Origin: Gymnorhina tibicen
Taxonomy: Eukaryota > Chordata > Aves > Passeriformes > Artamidae
Length of the DNA: 64,000 nt
NCBI GenBank assembly: GCA_013399875.1
Contig: VXAZ01002275.1
Location: forward strand, 540-64,539
Direction of reading: 5' to 3'
In this document: piece after piece, positions 1-9,169 of the stretch
Layout: every line of letters starts with the position of its first letter
How positions within the stretch are numbered: position 1 is the first letter of the stretch
Notes under the pieces: model-generated
What the model was told of the DNA's origin: nothing
What the model saw: the letters and a program-made list of their open reading frames with translations, nothing else
Databases searched by the model: none
Position numbers and translations under genes: made by a program

Positions 1-202
1 GAGAGATTTTTATCATTTTAGCATTATTATTATTCTTTTTCTGTGTGTTTGTTCAATAAATAGTTTTTATTTTCTCTTTCACATTCCTCCGAGGAAAATA
101 TTTTTTTCCCAAACCTAGTGGGAGAGGGGCAGCTGTAACCTGCCTTCCTTGGTGGAGATGTTCCCTTTGGACGTTTCCCTGAATTTGTCCCAAACCAGCA
201 CA
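1..202 (+). mobile_element. 3' part of an ERV LTR (R-U5-like end)
   Basis: An AATAAA signal lies at 55-60. It is followed by T-rich sequence and a U5-like stretch that ends in CA at 201-202. Ten bases further on begins a TGG that starts a lysine-tRNA complement, which is the usual layout of a proviral 5' LTR followed by a primer-binding site. The LTR runs off the left edge of the window, so its 5' TG end and its length cannot be seen. The assignment rests on this layout and on general resemblance to avian LTR ends. No alignment was possible. Confidence 0.55.
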
Positions 203-211
203 AATACTAAG

Positions 212-268
212 TGGCGCCCAATGTGCGGCTTGAACCCATGACCCTGGGATTAAGAGTCCCATGCTCTC
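212..268 (-). other. Antisense tRNA-Lys-like segment / lysine primer-binding site
   Basis: The plus strand starts TGGCGCCCAATGTGCGGC, close to the known 18-nt Lys1,2 primer-binding site. The reverse complement continues as a tRNA-Lys(CUU): T-arm, an anticodon loop with CTCTTAA, and part of the D-stem up to about 268. The D-loop and 5' acceptor strand are not recognisable. A CCA is present after the discriminator base, and nuclear tRNA genes do not encode CCA. The segment therefore descends from a mature tRNA or retroviral primer copy, not from a working tRNA gene. Confidence 0.6.
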
Positions 269-285
269 AGCATAAAGTCACCCCA

Positions 286-508
286 AGACAAAGGATCACC
301 TCCTTCAAGCTCAGCAGTGATGCACCTCAGCAAGGAGGAAGTCAGGCAAAAAATGCCAGAAGGCCTGCTTAGATGAACCCCTGCTCAAGGAACCCCTGGA
401 CAAACTCAAACACAACAAGGAAACACACAGAGGATGGAGGCAAGCACAAGTAGCCTGGGACATGTGCAGAGAGATTGTCCGAACTGCCAGGGATCAAGTT
501 AGAAAAGC
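286..508 (+). mobile_element. CR1 LINE fragment (ORF2 coding region)
   Basis: This matches the reverse-transcriptase ORF of avian CR1. One frame reads [14 protein letters not shown] and then [14 protein letters not shown], which I recognise from the linker region of CR1 ORF2. The match stops abruptly at 508, where a TGTGTTGG LTR start begins, so a later LTR insertion interrupted the LINE. The left end abuts the tRNA-like segment. The fragment is short, decayed and not functional. Confidence 0.7.
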
Positions 509-810
509 TGTGTTGGTTTTACATGGCCTGTTTTTTGGTAGTGGGGGGGCCACAGAGGTGGCTTCTGTGAGAAGCTGCTGGAAGCTTCCACCATGTCTGG
601 CAGAGCTAATCCCTGATGGCTCTGAAGATGGACATGCTGCTGACCAAGGCTGGCCTAATTATGAAAATTGAGATGATGCTAACACCTCTGTGATAACATA
701 GTTAAGAAGAAAGAAAAACAAAGGTGGTGGTGCAGTTTTAATTCTATCCAGAGAAGAGGAGGAGGTGGGAACATGTGAGGGAAACAACATGGAGACAGTG
801 AGAAACCTGA
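509..810 (+). mobile_element. Truncated ERVL-type LTR, plus orientation
   Basis: It begins TGTGTTGGTTTTACATG and follows the reverse complement of the complete LTR at 38282-39383 for about 290 bp, at roughly 80 percent identity by eye. The similarity fades near 790-810. The right three quarters, including the polyadenylation region and the CA end, are missing, so this is a 5'-only remnant. It sits inside the CR1 fragment to its left. Confidence 0.75.
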
Positions 811-1989
811 CAGCCTTCACTGAGCCTTGTCTGACACTGAGGAAACAAAGGAAAAGAAGCCATGAAAGATGCTTCTGTACTCACCATACAACCTCATCTT
901 AACCTGTCGCTTCCTTGCCAAGCAAGTTGTGAGTGGAAAAGGGAAGGTCCCATCCCACTCAGGGGCTGCTATTTCTGGAAGTGTGCGGTAAGCAAAGGGG
1001 AGACTTGGAGGGGCTGAGGAAGGGTTGCTGATGGACAGTGCTCAGTGTCAGCACGGACAAGGCAAAAGCACTCAGGCTGGGGCTGCTTAGGTCAGCCGGG
1101 GTATTGACAGAGGCAGGCTTTGTCCTCCCAGCTTTTGTCATCCAGGATGGGTGGGCTGTCCATCTGCAACAGGGCAGAGTCTTCAGCTGGGCAGAGGGGC
1201 TCTACTCCCCAAGGAGGAGGTGGTGACTCCACACCATGCAGGATGCAGGAGATTACAAGTGTCTTGAAGGTGTATTCAGAGATGTCGACTTCCTGACCAG
1301 TCCCACCAACAAGCCTGCAAGGGAGCTGGGGAGTCAATCTAAAGCTGTTCCTCTGCTGATAGTCACCAGACTTGCCTGGGTTCCACCATGGTGTCACAAC
1401 GGTCAAAGCTCCTGTGGCTAAAGCAGCAGCTCCTCTATTTGGATGGGTAGCCCTTGAATGCACACTGCTTTGTCTCTTCCCTCCCTTCCTTGTCCAGCAG
1501 TCTTCACTCCCATGGACCCTTTTTGCCCACAGTGAGAAAAGACAGCACTTCCCACCTATTCTGACTTGGTGCTTACTGTTTGCACCAAGAACACAGACTA
1601 TGCACACCCAGCACAATCCTGCTGATGCTCCAGATGTGGCCGAGGGAGTTCATTGCCCAGCCTCCCCCCAAATGTGTGCTCCTCCCCTGCTTTTAGGAGA
1701 AAGAAAAGAACATAGAACTGAGCAAGTTACACATCCGAAAATCAAACAGTTGAAGCATAAGCATCCCCTGCCTAAGTCTCTCACTCTGTCACTCCACAGC
1801 AATTTTAAGACCTTTTGGTAGTTGCCTGTGGGCTAGAGAGAGTTTCCCAAACGCTTTTATTAAGCCAAAGGCAATGCTGCCACAGCCAGAAAGGAGTGTC
1901 GTGCAAAGCTGTTGTTGTTTAGTGGTATGGTGCTCAGGGAGTTGGTTGGTGCAGCTCTCAGTGCCTGGCCTCAGAGACATCAGAGGATA
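811..1989. other. Non-coding stretch, nothing recognised
   Basis: Mixed-composition sequence with no recognised repeat or gene. It holds a 174-codon minus-strand open frame (1092-1616) and a 149-codon plus-strand frame (1372-1821). They overlap each other and show no domain, so I treat both as chance. Confidence 0.5.
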
Positions 1990-2237
1990 TTCCCTGGCTG
2001 GGGCACTCAGGAGTCACTCTCACAGCAGCAGAAGTGACCTGGGAAGGGAAAATTCAAACTGGGGAGCTGGGATGGTTTCCTTCATGAGGGACGTGAGCAT
2101 TTCTTCTATCCCTCCTAGGGCCAGACATCAACTGTGGCCTCTCTCCCATTTCTAGCTTGACACACACTGCTGCAGCACCAGTGGTGGAACAGCTCGATAT
2201 CCCCAGCTGCCCCCAGACCCCACAGGGCATGGGAAGC

Positions 2238-2489
2238 ATGGGCATGGAGCTGGACAATTGCTCTCCCACCCCCCTGCACAGCTGGGAGGAGGCCAGCTAT
2301 GTACTGCCATGGCTGCTCTGCTTCTGCTAAGTGTGCCTCCTGCAGTGGGCTGGGAGCAAGCCTGAGTGCCCCCTCTGCAAGAGGAGGGTGACCTCCATCC
2401 TGCACTCATTGTGGAGGGATTATAACTTTGAGGAGTATGTCATTCCACCCCAGAGGACACCATCGGACATGTTCCACCTGAGAGCATGA
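2238..2489 (+). pseudogene. TOPORS-like RING-finger pseudogene, copy A
   Basis: From the ATG at 2238 the frame reads MGMELDNC, then HSWEEASYVLPWLLCFC, an in-frame TAA at 2328-2330, then VCLLQWAGSKPECPLCKRR, continuing to a TGA at 2487-2489. The ECPLCKRRVTSILHS block matches the second half of the C3HC4 RING finger in TOPORS-type ubiquitin/SUMO ligases, which I recall as having many related copies in birds. Several zinc ligands are lost: the second cysteine is Thr, and the usual PCLH (third Cys and the His) reads PWLL. With the internal stop, no RING domain can form. The C-terminal domain found in copy B is absent here. Confidence 0.8.
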
Positions 2490-3017
2490 GGTTCCAGATA
2501 CCTAGCTGCCCTTGGTCTGCACAGAAACACCACAGCCATCAGTGGGAGGACAGCCACCTCCAGTGGCTGAAGGTGAGCACAGCAACCGGAATTGCAGTAT
2601 GTGTGAAGTTGTGCTTACTAGTGAATGCTTTCATTTATAGACAAATTTAAAAAAACCCCAGATCTAACACAAAAATAATGGACCCTGCTCCAGGTTTGCA
2701 TTTCTGCAGTTGATCCCAGGGCAGATGTTTCCAGCCAGAGGAACTCCACGGTCAGCCCATGCCCCACCAATCACCCTCACAAGTCCTCCTCCTCAGTGCA
2801 CCCTGTGCCCCACATCCCAGGGCTCTGCTCTCCCACCAGCCTGCACTGCCCGCTGCATCCTCACTACGGCAGCGCCCAAATCCCTCCTTCTGCCTGGAGT
2901 CACGACTTGCTGCTCCTCTCTGCGTCAGCCCAGGGTTGTACCCTGCCAAGGCAGGAACCCCAAGAAATTCAGCAAGGGGAAATGCAAAGTCCTGTCCCTG
3001 CTTGCAGTGAAAGAGAA

Positions 3018-3023
3018 GTGGGT
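3018..3023 (+). repeat. Left target-site duplication (GTGGGT)
   Basis: GTGGGT immediately precedes the LTR start and is repeated at 3582-3587. Copy B at about 11351 has a single GTGGGT in the same context. Confidence 0.9.
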
Positions 3024-3581
3024 TGCTGCGGTGGCCCAGCCCATTAATGGGCTGTGGCAATCAGACACCCACCGGAACCTAGCCCTCAAATGGTTGGATG
3101 AGGGCGGGTCTGAGGATAGACCCAAGGGCGGAGACAAGGGCCAAACAGAGGCCTGAAGCTGCCACCCCCTTTCTAGAAAGTTGTGTACAGGTCGATGTTC
3201 TATTGGCTCCCAGTTCTAGCTCCTGTCTCTTTGTTATCCCCATTGGTTGCTGGGTAGTTGGTTCCACCCATCTGTTTGTGCCCCATTGGTTGCTTCCTTT
3301 CTCTCCACCCCTTGTTCCTTGAGTATAAGAACCCTGGACCCTTCCATTTTCCTTGCCTTTTGTCCCTGGACCCTTCAGTAAATAAATGTCTTGGAACGCC
3401 TACGAAAGACTACTCTCTTATTCTTTGCTCCTGGGCAACGCTAGTTTAGACATCGAGCGGGCTGTAATGCATTTCCTCCTCTGAGGAAGCAGCGCAAGAA
3501 TCCATGGGCAGCGGCCCTGCAGTGACGTCTGCGGGAAGGACACTGTGTCCCCTCTGACTGAGGGCGCAGCAACCAGCATCA
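3024..3581 (+). mobile_element. Solo LTR, 558 bp (class II-like endogenous retrovirus)
   Basis: The element starts TGCTGCGG and ends CAGCATCA, giving TG...CA termini, and is flanked by perfect 6-bp duplications (GTGGGT). Inside are several inverted CCAAT boxes (ATTGG) at 3202-3292, a TATA box at about 3324 and AATAAA at 3381-3386, in the order expected for U3-R-U5 read on the plus strand. The paralogous copy B has the uninterrupted empty site. The 6-bp duplication suggests a class II (ERVK/alpha-like) family. No internal viral sequence remains, so it arose by LTR-LTR recombination. Confidence 0.92.
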
Positions 3582-3587
3582 GTGGGT
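3582..3587 (+). repeat. Right target-site duplication (GTGGGT)
   Basis: Perfect copy of the 6 bases at 3018-3023, directly after the CA end of the LTR. Confidence 0.9.
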
Positions 3588-3755
3588 GAACGTGCAGAAC
3601 AGGCAAATGAAAAAAGAAAGGCCCAAATGATGGATATAATTTATTCAAGCCTTTGTTTTCCTCGCCTTTTCTTGGCTGGTGGATAAAATTGTAGTGGGTG
3701 GGGAGGCAGAGGAGCTGTCCTGGGGTAGCAGGATGCGTGCAAAATCCTTCAGTGT

Positions 3756-5364
3756 GAAGCTAGTAGCTTACTTAAGGAAAGGTTGCACAGAACCTGCCAG
3801 GTAGTTGTAAAACTTTATGGCCATTGTGAGCCTAATTTGTGGGAAAGCAGCACACCTCAGTGTTGAAAGCAGTCCATTCAGATAATCCACCTTGTAGCAA
3901 AGAACCCAAATTTTGGGTTCTTTGAGTAGAATTGGGCAGAGTATGGAGTCTTGGGGAGCCAGCAAGAGCTATGGCACATTTGGGTGTATTTGGGGTTTGG
4001 CAAGACAGTCTATGGACCCTTTGGTATGGACTTGGAGAAGTCTGAGAAAATCTTGGGAGGGTTTAGGGTTCAGGTTTTTTTGTGGACATTTTAGATGAGT
4101 CTTTGGGGGCAGTTGGATTTGATTTGAGGTGTATTCCTGGCCCAAGAGTAAGGTTTCAGGGTGTTTAAGACTTTGGAGACCTGGACACAGGATATGGGAA
4201 TTTTGGGGGCCATGAACAAGCTTGCAGTTTCAGTGGCTCCTGGGAAGCACTTACGGATGTTTTGTGGACTACAAAAAAGGTTTACAGGGTGTTTGTAGGA
4301 AATTACGGTTTGGGGGTTGTGGGGCTCATCCTCAGTAATTGCAGCTGTCAGTCATGCAGGCTCCACCTCAGAGGCTGGGGACTCCTCATTTGGGGAGGAT
4401 CCTGAAGGCGGTACTGAGGTTTGAGACCCACCCACTCCTCCAGAAAGTTCTGTTATGTTTGACGCCACATTGGTTGTTATTTGTTGTACCCTCCCATTGT
4501 AAAATTTTATTGGACCCTGGACCCCTGTACCCTCCCCTTGCCCATTTTCCTATTGGTTGGAACCCTGGACCCCTCCCAGTTCGGGCTTCCCTCAAAAACC
4601 AGGTGCAGACCCCCCAGACCCTCGGAGTTCTCCCTCCGTCTCTTCCTCCCAGAACCCCTCACCTCGTCCCTCAATAACGGAGACCATAGGGAGACCCGCT
4701 CCCACAACCCTTCGCCTCCTGTGCCTGTCTCCTCAATGCGCCTTGCTTGCTCCTCTCCCGGAACCGCCTCGCCTCAGGTGTGATCCAGCCACACTTTGCC
4801 CTGCAGTGGCACCCCTTAAATAGGGGCTCGGAGGAGCCGGCATCTGGCCAGAGGGCAGCCAGGATACGCCAGGCAACAGTGGGTCTTTGAAGATGGATTT
4901 TCAGGGGTTCAGAAGGAGGGGTTTGGAACTTTGGGGGCTATGTGGCAGGTTTGTAGGGTTTTGGGAGTAATTGGGTAGGGTTTACAGGTATTCATGACAC
5001 TTGGATGACATTCTCCAGGTCCCATTCAGAGGACCATTTGAAGGTATTTGGACACATTGAAAGCTGTTTTGGGAGTATACTCTGACAGGATTGGAGAATA
5101 CTGGAGATACTCAGGTAGGCTATGGAGGTAAGTGGAGGTACCCTGGAGAAGGACTTAAGAGTGTTTTGAGCTGCTGGCATGGGGATGGGGTGTTTGGGAG
5201 CATTTAGGGGGTGTTTGGGGGCTTTTAGGTAGGGTGGGGGGAAGCTGCTGAGCAAGGTTCAGAGGGAGGGGACTACAGGAGGGTTGCGGATGTTTTGGGG
5301 CCCTGGGGCAACTTAAGAGGTTTTTGGACTTAGGCAGGGATTTGGGGTCCTGAGGCTCTTGCAT
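3756..5364. other. G/T-biased stretch with an embedded C-rich LTR-like block
   Basis: From about 3900 to 4330 and again from 4880 to 5340 the plus strand is strongly G/T-biased. Short phrases such as TTTGGGG, GGGTTT and TTTTGGGG recur irregularly, as in a decayed G-rich minisatellite. The middle (about 4445-4830) is C-rich, with three ATTGG boxes, repeated CCCTGGACCC phrases and an AATAA. That resembles the promoter half of the LTR at 3024-3581, but I could not find clean ends. No gene is visible. Confidence 0.45.
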
Positions 5365-5825
5365 CCAAGGGAAGGCTACAAAGATGGTGAAGAGCCTTGA
5401 AGAGAGCCTTGAGGGGAAGCCGTATGAGGAGTGGCTGAGGTCGCTTGGTCTGTTCAGCCTGGAGGAGACTGAGGTAAAACCTCACCCTATTGTTCAACTT
5501 CTTTATGAGGGAAGGTGGAGGCGCAGGCACTGATGTCACTGGTGACCAGTCACAAGACCTGAGGGAATGGCCTGAACTTGTGTCAGGGGAGGTTTAGGTT
5601 GGATATTAGGAAAACGTTCTTCACCCAGAGGGTGGCTGGGCACTGGAACAGGTTCCCCAGGGAAGTCGTCACAGCATGAGCCTGACAAGAGTTCAACAAG
5701 CTCTTGGACAATGTTCTCAGGCACATGGTGTGACTCTTGGGGATGGTGCTGTGCAGGGCCAGGAGTTGGGCTCGATGATCCTCATGGGTCTGTTCCAACT
5801 CAGAACATTCTGTGTTTCTGTTGAT
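5365..5825 (+). mobile_element. CR1 LINE 3' end
   Basis: This matches the avian CR1 3' region: GGAAGCCGTATGAGGAGTGG, then TTGGATATTAGGAAAACG, then CCCAGAGGGTGGCTGGGCA, then GGGCTCGATGATCCTCATGG, ending near CATTCTGTGTTTCTG. This is the usual order in plus orientation. It is a 5'-truncated dead copy, as is normal for CR1. Confidence 0.9.
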
Positions 5826-5979
5826 TATATGAGGCTCAGTCTTTGGGGCCTCAAGCAGAGCTCTGGGTGTTCGAGGCTCTGGGGCTGGTTCGGGCTTTTC
5901 CGGGGGCAGCAGAGCCGGTTTGCGTGTGCCCAGGGATCACCAAGAACCCCGAGTCTAGTGGAGGAGCCTTTTTAAACTG

Positions 5980-6290
5980 ACCGCACGTGTGGCGATGGGC
6001 TGGCTCGCCGCTGCAGGGACAATCTCCGGGCACGCCTTTGCTCCCGCCAGCAGAGGACATCCTGCCGCCGTCCCTCAGCTCCTCAGCGTGCTCCCGCTGC
6101 AGCAGGGCCGGCTCCTCACGGTGCCGCCTCAGGCGGCCGCGCTCACCGCGGCCGTGTTCGGCGTGCTGGCGGCCGCCGTGGACGGGCAGCGGTGCCGCGC
6201 AGGTCCCGGGAACAGGGCGGCGGCTCGGGCTGCCGAGGCGGGGGGAGGCGGCGGCCGCGATGCACGGGCAGCACCGGNCCCGGGACGAGA
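5980..6290. other. CpG-rich patch, possible promoter or exon remnant
   Basis: This is the only strongly CpG-rich segment in the window, with many CGCG and GCCGC words and one unresolved base (N) at 6278. A plus-strand frame from about 5995 to 6205 reads like a coding exon rich in Ala and Leu (for example VFGVLAAAVDGQRC) and ends at CGCGCAG|GTCCCG, a weak donor. The minus strand is also open. I recognise no protein. It could be a CpG-island promoter, a first exon of an unknown gene or a GC-rich relic. Confidence 0.4.
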
Positions 6291-6700
6291 GGGAGAGAGG
6301 GAGCAGAGTAGGGATCGAGGAGTGCGGAATGTGTCCGAGAGTGGAAGGGAGGGACCGGGAGAGGAAAAGGGATGGTGAGACAAGAAGTGGGGATAGAGAG
6401 AATGAAGTAAGTGACGCGGAGGAGGAGGAGGTGGAGAGAGCAAAAGGGAGACGCGGATAAAGAAAAACTGTGGGGACAGGGAAATGAAGGACTAAGAAAA
6501 TAAACAAAAAGGATACAGAAACAAGCTTAAGGACCTAGCAGTAGGAGAAAGAGAAACTGGGAAACAGAGGGGCAGAGTGGAAAAACCAGGAAGTGGGGGA
6601 GAAACAGAGAAGAAAAGGGATGGAGACCAGGAAAGAAGCACACAGGGAAAGAGGGAGGTGGACACTAATTTGGAAAAGAAATGTGGCGATGGGAAATAGG
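6281..6700 (+). repeat. Purine-biased tract
   Basis: About 400 bp in which A and G dominate the plus strand, made of irregular GAGA, GGGAGA and AGAAA phrases. It directly follows the CpG-rich patch. It looks like a decayed low-complexity (GA)n-type tract. The open frames crossing it (for example 5987-6460) reflect its composition and are not called as genes. Confidence 0.6.
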
Positions 6701-6769
6701 ATAGATAAGATCCCGAGGCCTCATGTCCCTCTGGAGTGTATGCTTCAGGGCTGCGTCCTGAGGTTCACC

Positions 6770-6926
6770 ACCTGTTACATGGAGTCTCCCTCACTGGAAA
6801 CCTTCAAAACCCATCTGGATGAGTTCCTGGTGGAACCCTCTAGGGTACCCTGCCTCAGCAGTGGGTTGGGACTAGACAATCTCCAGAGGTCCTCTCCAAA
6901 CCTAACAATTCTGTGATTTTGTGATT
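6770..6926 (+). mobile_element. CR1 LINE 3' terminal fragment
   Basis: The phrases GGAGTCTCCCTCACTGGAAA, CAAAACCCATCTGGATGAG and CTAGACAATCTCCAGAGGTC are hallmarks of the CR1 3' tail. The fragment ends with ATTCTGTGATTTTGTGATTCT-like terminal octamers near 6926. Confidence 0.85.
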
Positions 6927-9169
6927 CTCCTTCAAAGTCGGGGAAGGACTCCTTTGCCTCCGCACCACGCCGTGCAAGCATCACGGGAAACTGTCTCTCC
7001 AGCTGCTCTTGGTGGTCAAGGCCTGGAGGGAGGGATGGGGCTTGGGGCCGTGACACAAAGTGATGCTGCATTTCAGACAGCGTTTCAGTAACTCAGAGGT
7101 CAATGGAGGATAGGGTTGCCACGTGGCTAGGATGGCCAAGGCTGACTCCAGGAGCACTGCACATGAGCACAAACCCCATCTTGGCTGAGTGCCTGTCAGC
7201 AGGGCTGGGGTCTGGCAGTGCTACCTCAACAGCTGAGCTTCCACCGTGCCCAGTGGTGCAGACCCCAGTACCTAAGGAGAGGAAATCGCTCTTCCAGCCG
7301 AGCTCTGGTACAGTGCCCTACACTTCTATGCTTCTCCTTGTGTGGGCAAAGGACAGAGCAGGGGCTGAAGTGTCAAGAGCCTCAGCCCTTGGGGACGAGG
7401 GGCTACTGCATGCCTGCCTGACAGGGCTGGAGCTCCTTGCACCTTGCTTTTGTTGTACAGCTCTGTTCCATGTGCCATTGGAGCATGCAGAGCTCAGGTG
7501 GCAGCTCCATTGTCGTCTCAACCCACCCACAAGGCATCTGCTGCCTGCAGGAGTGGGGAGCCATGAGATCCCTAGTTCATGCAGACCCTCCTGTCACCAT
7601 CTGCCTCCCTTTGCACCAGCAGCGGACCCCTCCATAGCTCACTTCCCCAGCTTCCTCACCCCAGCACCCAGCATAATTGGGGTCATCCCAGCCCAGCGCC
7701 CTGCCTAACCAGCCAGATGTTCACATCCTGCAGTACCTTCCTATCCTCCAGCATCCCCAGCCTCACCAGCAAGGCTGCTTCGCCTGCGCATGTGTGGCCT
7801 GGTGTCATCCACCTTCCTTGGAGAGGAGCTGAACCCAGTGAGTGGTCTCTTGCAGCTTGGCATGCATGGTGAATCCCTCGTGACATAACTTCTGAACAAT
7901 GGACCATATCCACTCCAGCACCTGACACATTTGCCAGACTGCCTCAAATCACTCACAACTCATCCAAACCACTCCTGGGAAAAAGCATTTTGCAGCACTA
8001 GCTGCCTTATAAGGGTTTTCTTCATCCTCCCTTCTCTTTGCTCAGCTGTTAAAGTGTGGCTGTGGCTAATTGTCCTTTATCTCTGTTGGCTCACAGCATG
8101 AGGTGCTGAGGTTTGGCTTGGAAGTCAAGTCAGTGCTAGAAGGGTTAACTGGGCAAACTCAGCAGCAAGCTTTGGGAGAGGTGGTGGAAGAAGAGCTGGC
8201 TCACCTGCAGATAAACCCATCCACAGAGGAAGGATGCCCAGCTCCAAACTTGCTGAGTTGTACTGATGTGACCCAAAGGAGAAGCAAGCTCAAGACAAAG
8301 AGGAACAAGTCACATAACATCACAAGGTCAGTACACAGCCTGAACCAGTAGGTAGAGCTTTGATATGGACCTTGTCTATAAGCCCCAGTCTGCAGCAGTC
8401 CATCTCAGATTTCACAGGGAAATGGCAATGAGAGAAAAGGTCTGCCTCCCAGCTCTTTGGTGAAAAATCCTGGTTTCTGTATTCATGTCATCTGCTTCTG
8501 TAGGAGAGGGGGACTGAGCAATGAACCCATTCAGAGCTGAGGGGCAGCAGTGCATCCTCTCTGTAGGATCTCAGCCAGAAGGGCCTGGTTTTATCTTCTC
8601 CAGGAAAGCCTTTTGCAGTGGCAGCACAGTTCAGGTGGACATGGGAGAGGAGGAGCATGACAGACTTGCACAATAATCTTGTTCTTGCTGTTTCCTTCCT
8701 TGACAACAGCCTGTGAGAGAAATACATCTTCAGGTCCCTGCACTGCACTGATGAAGCCTGTTTGAGCAGCGATCCCAAGAGTTCAGAGCCTGGTTACAGC
8801 TCAGGAGTGCAGTAAGTTATGTTTTCTAGACTGCAGGGTGTATATTTAGTTGTCAGACATGCTCATTTTTGCCAGATGACATGGTTAAATGGTTGTGTGT
8901 GGCACAAAGCAACCCAGGCATTTCCAAGAATTCACTTGGAAAAGTGAATTTTGAAATGTGATTAAGAGCTGAGGAGTTCAGAAAGCAGATGGACTTCAGC
9001 AAAGCCCCTGGATTCCGGCTGTCTGCATTTGCAGGCTCAAAGTGAGATATTGCAGCACCAAGTCTCCTGCTTACAGAGAGCCCTAGTATAACTGGATTTG
9101 CCATCCTTGTGAGATCAGTGTCTTTCAGTCTGTACCCCCTGTGAATCATTTGCAAAATAGGGCTCTCTG
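6927..9169. other. Non-coding stretch, nothing recognised
   Basis: Roughly 2.2 kb of ordinary composition with no recognised repeat. The longest frame is 201 codons on the plus strand (7103-7708). It is rich in Pro, Ser, Leu and Ala, has no recognisable domain, and is overlapped by other open frames. I do not call it a gene. Confidence 0.5.

Larger units (their letters stand above)
1990..3755 (+). repeat. Segmental duplicate, copy A (TOPORS-like pseudogene unit)
   Basis: This block aligns by eye in direct orientation with 9170-11495. Shared landmarks are the segment around ATGAGGGACGTG, the 230-bp RING core, the CAGCCACCTCCAGTGGCTGAA segment, the part from TTTGCATTTCTGCAG onward, and a common tail with GGCCCAAATGATGGATAT and TTCAAGCCTTTGTTTTCC. 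Compared with copy B it lacks about 1.17 kb near 2683-2694 and has gained a 558-bp LTR. Confidence 0.85.

Noticed and set aside
212..288. A functional tRNA-Lys gene on the minus strand
   Set aside because: The 5' acceptor strand and D-loop do not pair or match, and a CCA is encoded at the 3' end, so it is a tRNA-derived copy and not a gene.
462..671. Small plus-strand open frame containing [14 protein letters not shown]
   Set aside because: It crosses from a CR1 ORF2 fragment into an LTR; it is a chimera of repeat sequence.
5851..6507. 218-codon minus-strand open frame
   Set aside because: It runs across the unresolved base at 6278 and through the complement of the purine tract; its Ser/Pro/Leu richness is a composition effect.
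7103..7708. 201-codon plus-strand open frame
   Set aside because: No domain, no splice or promoter context, and several overlapping frames are open too.
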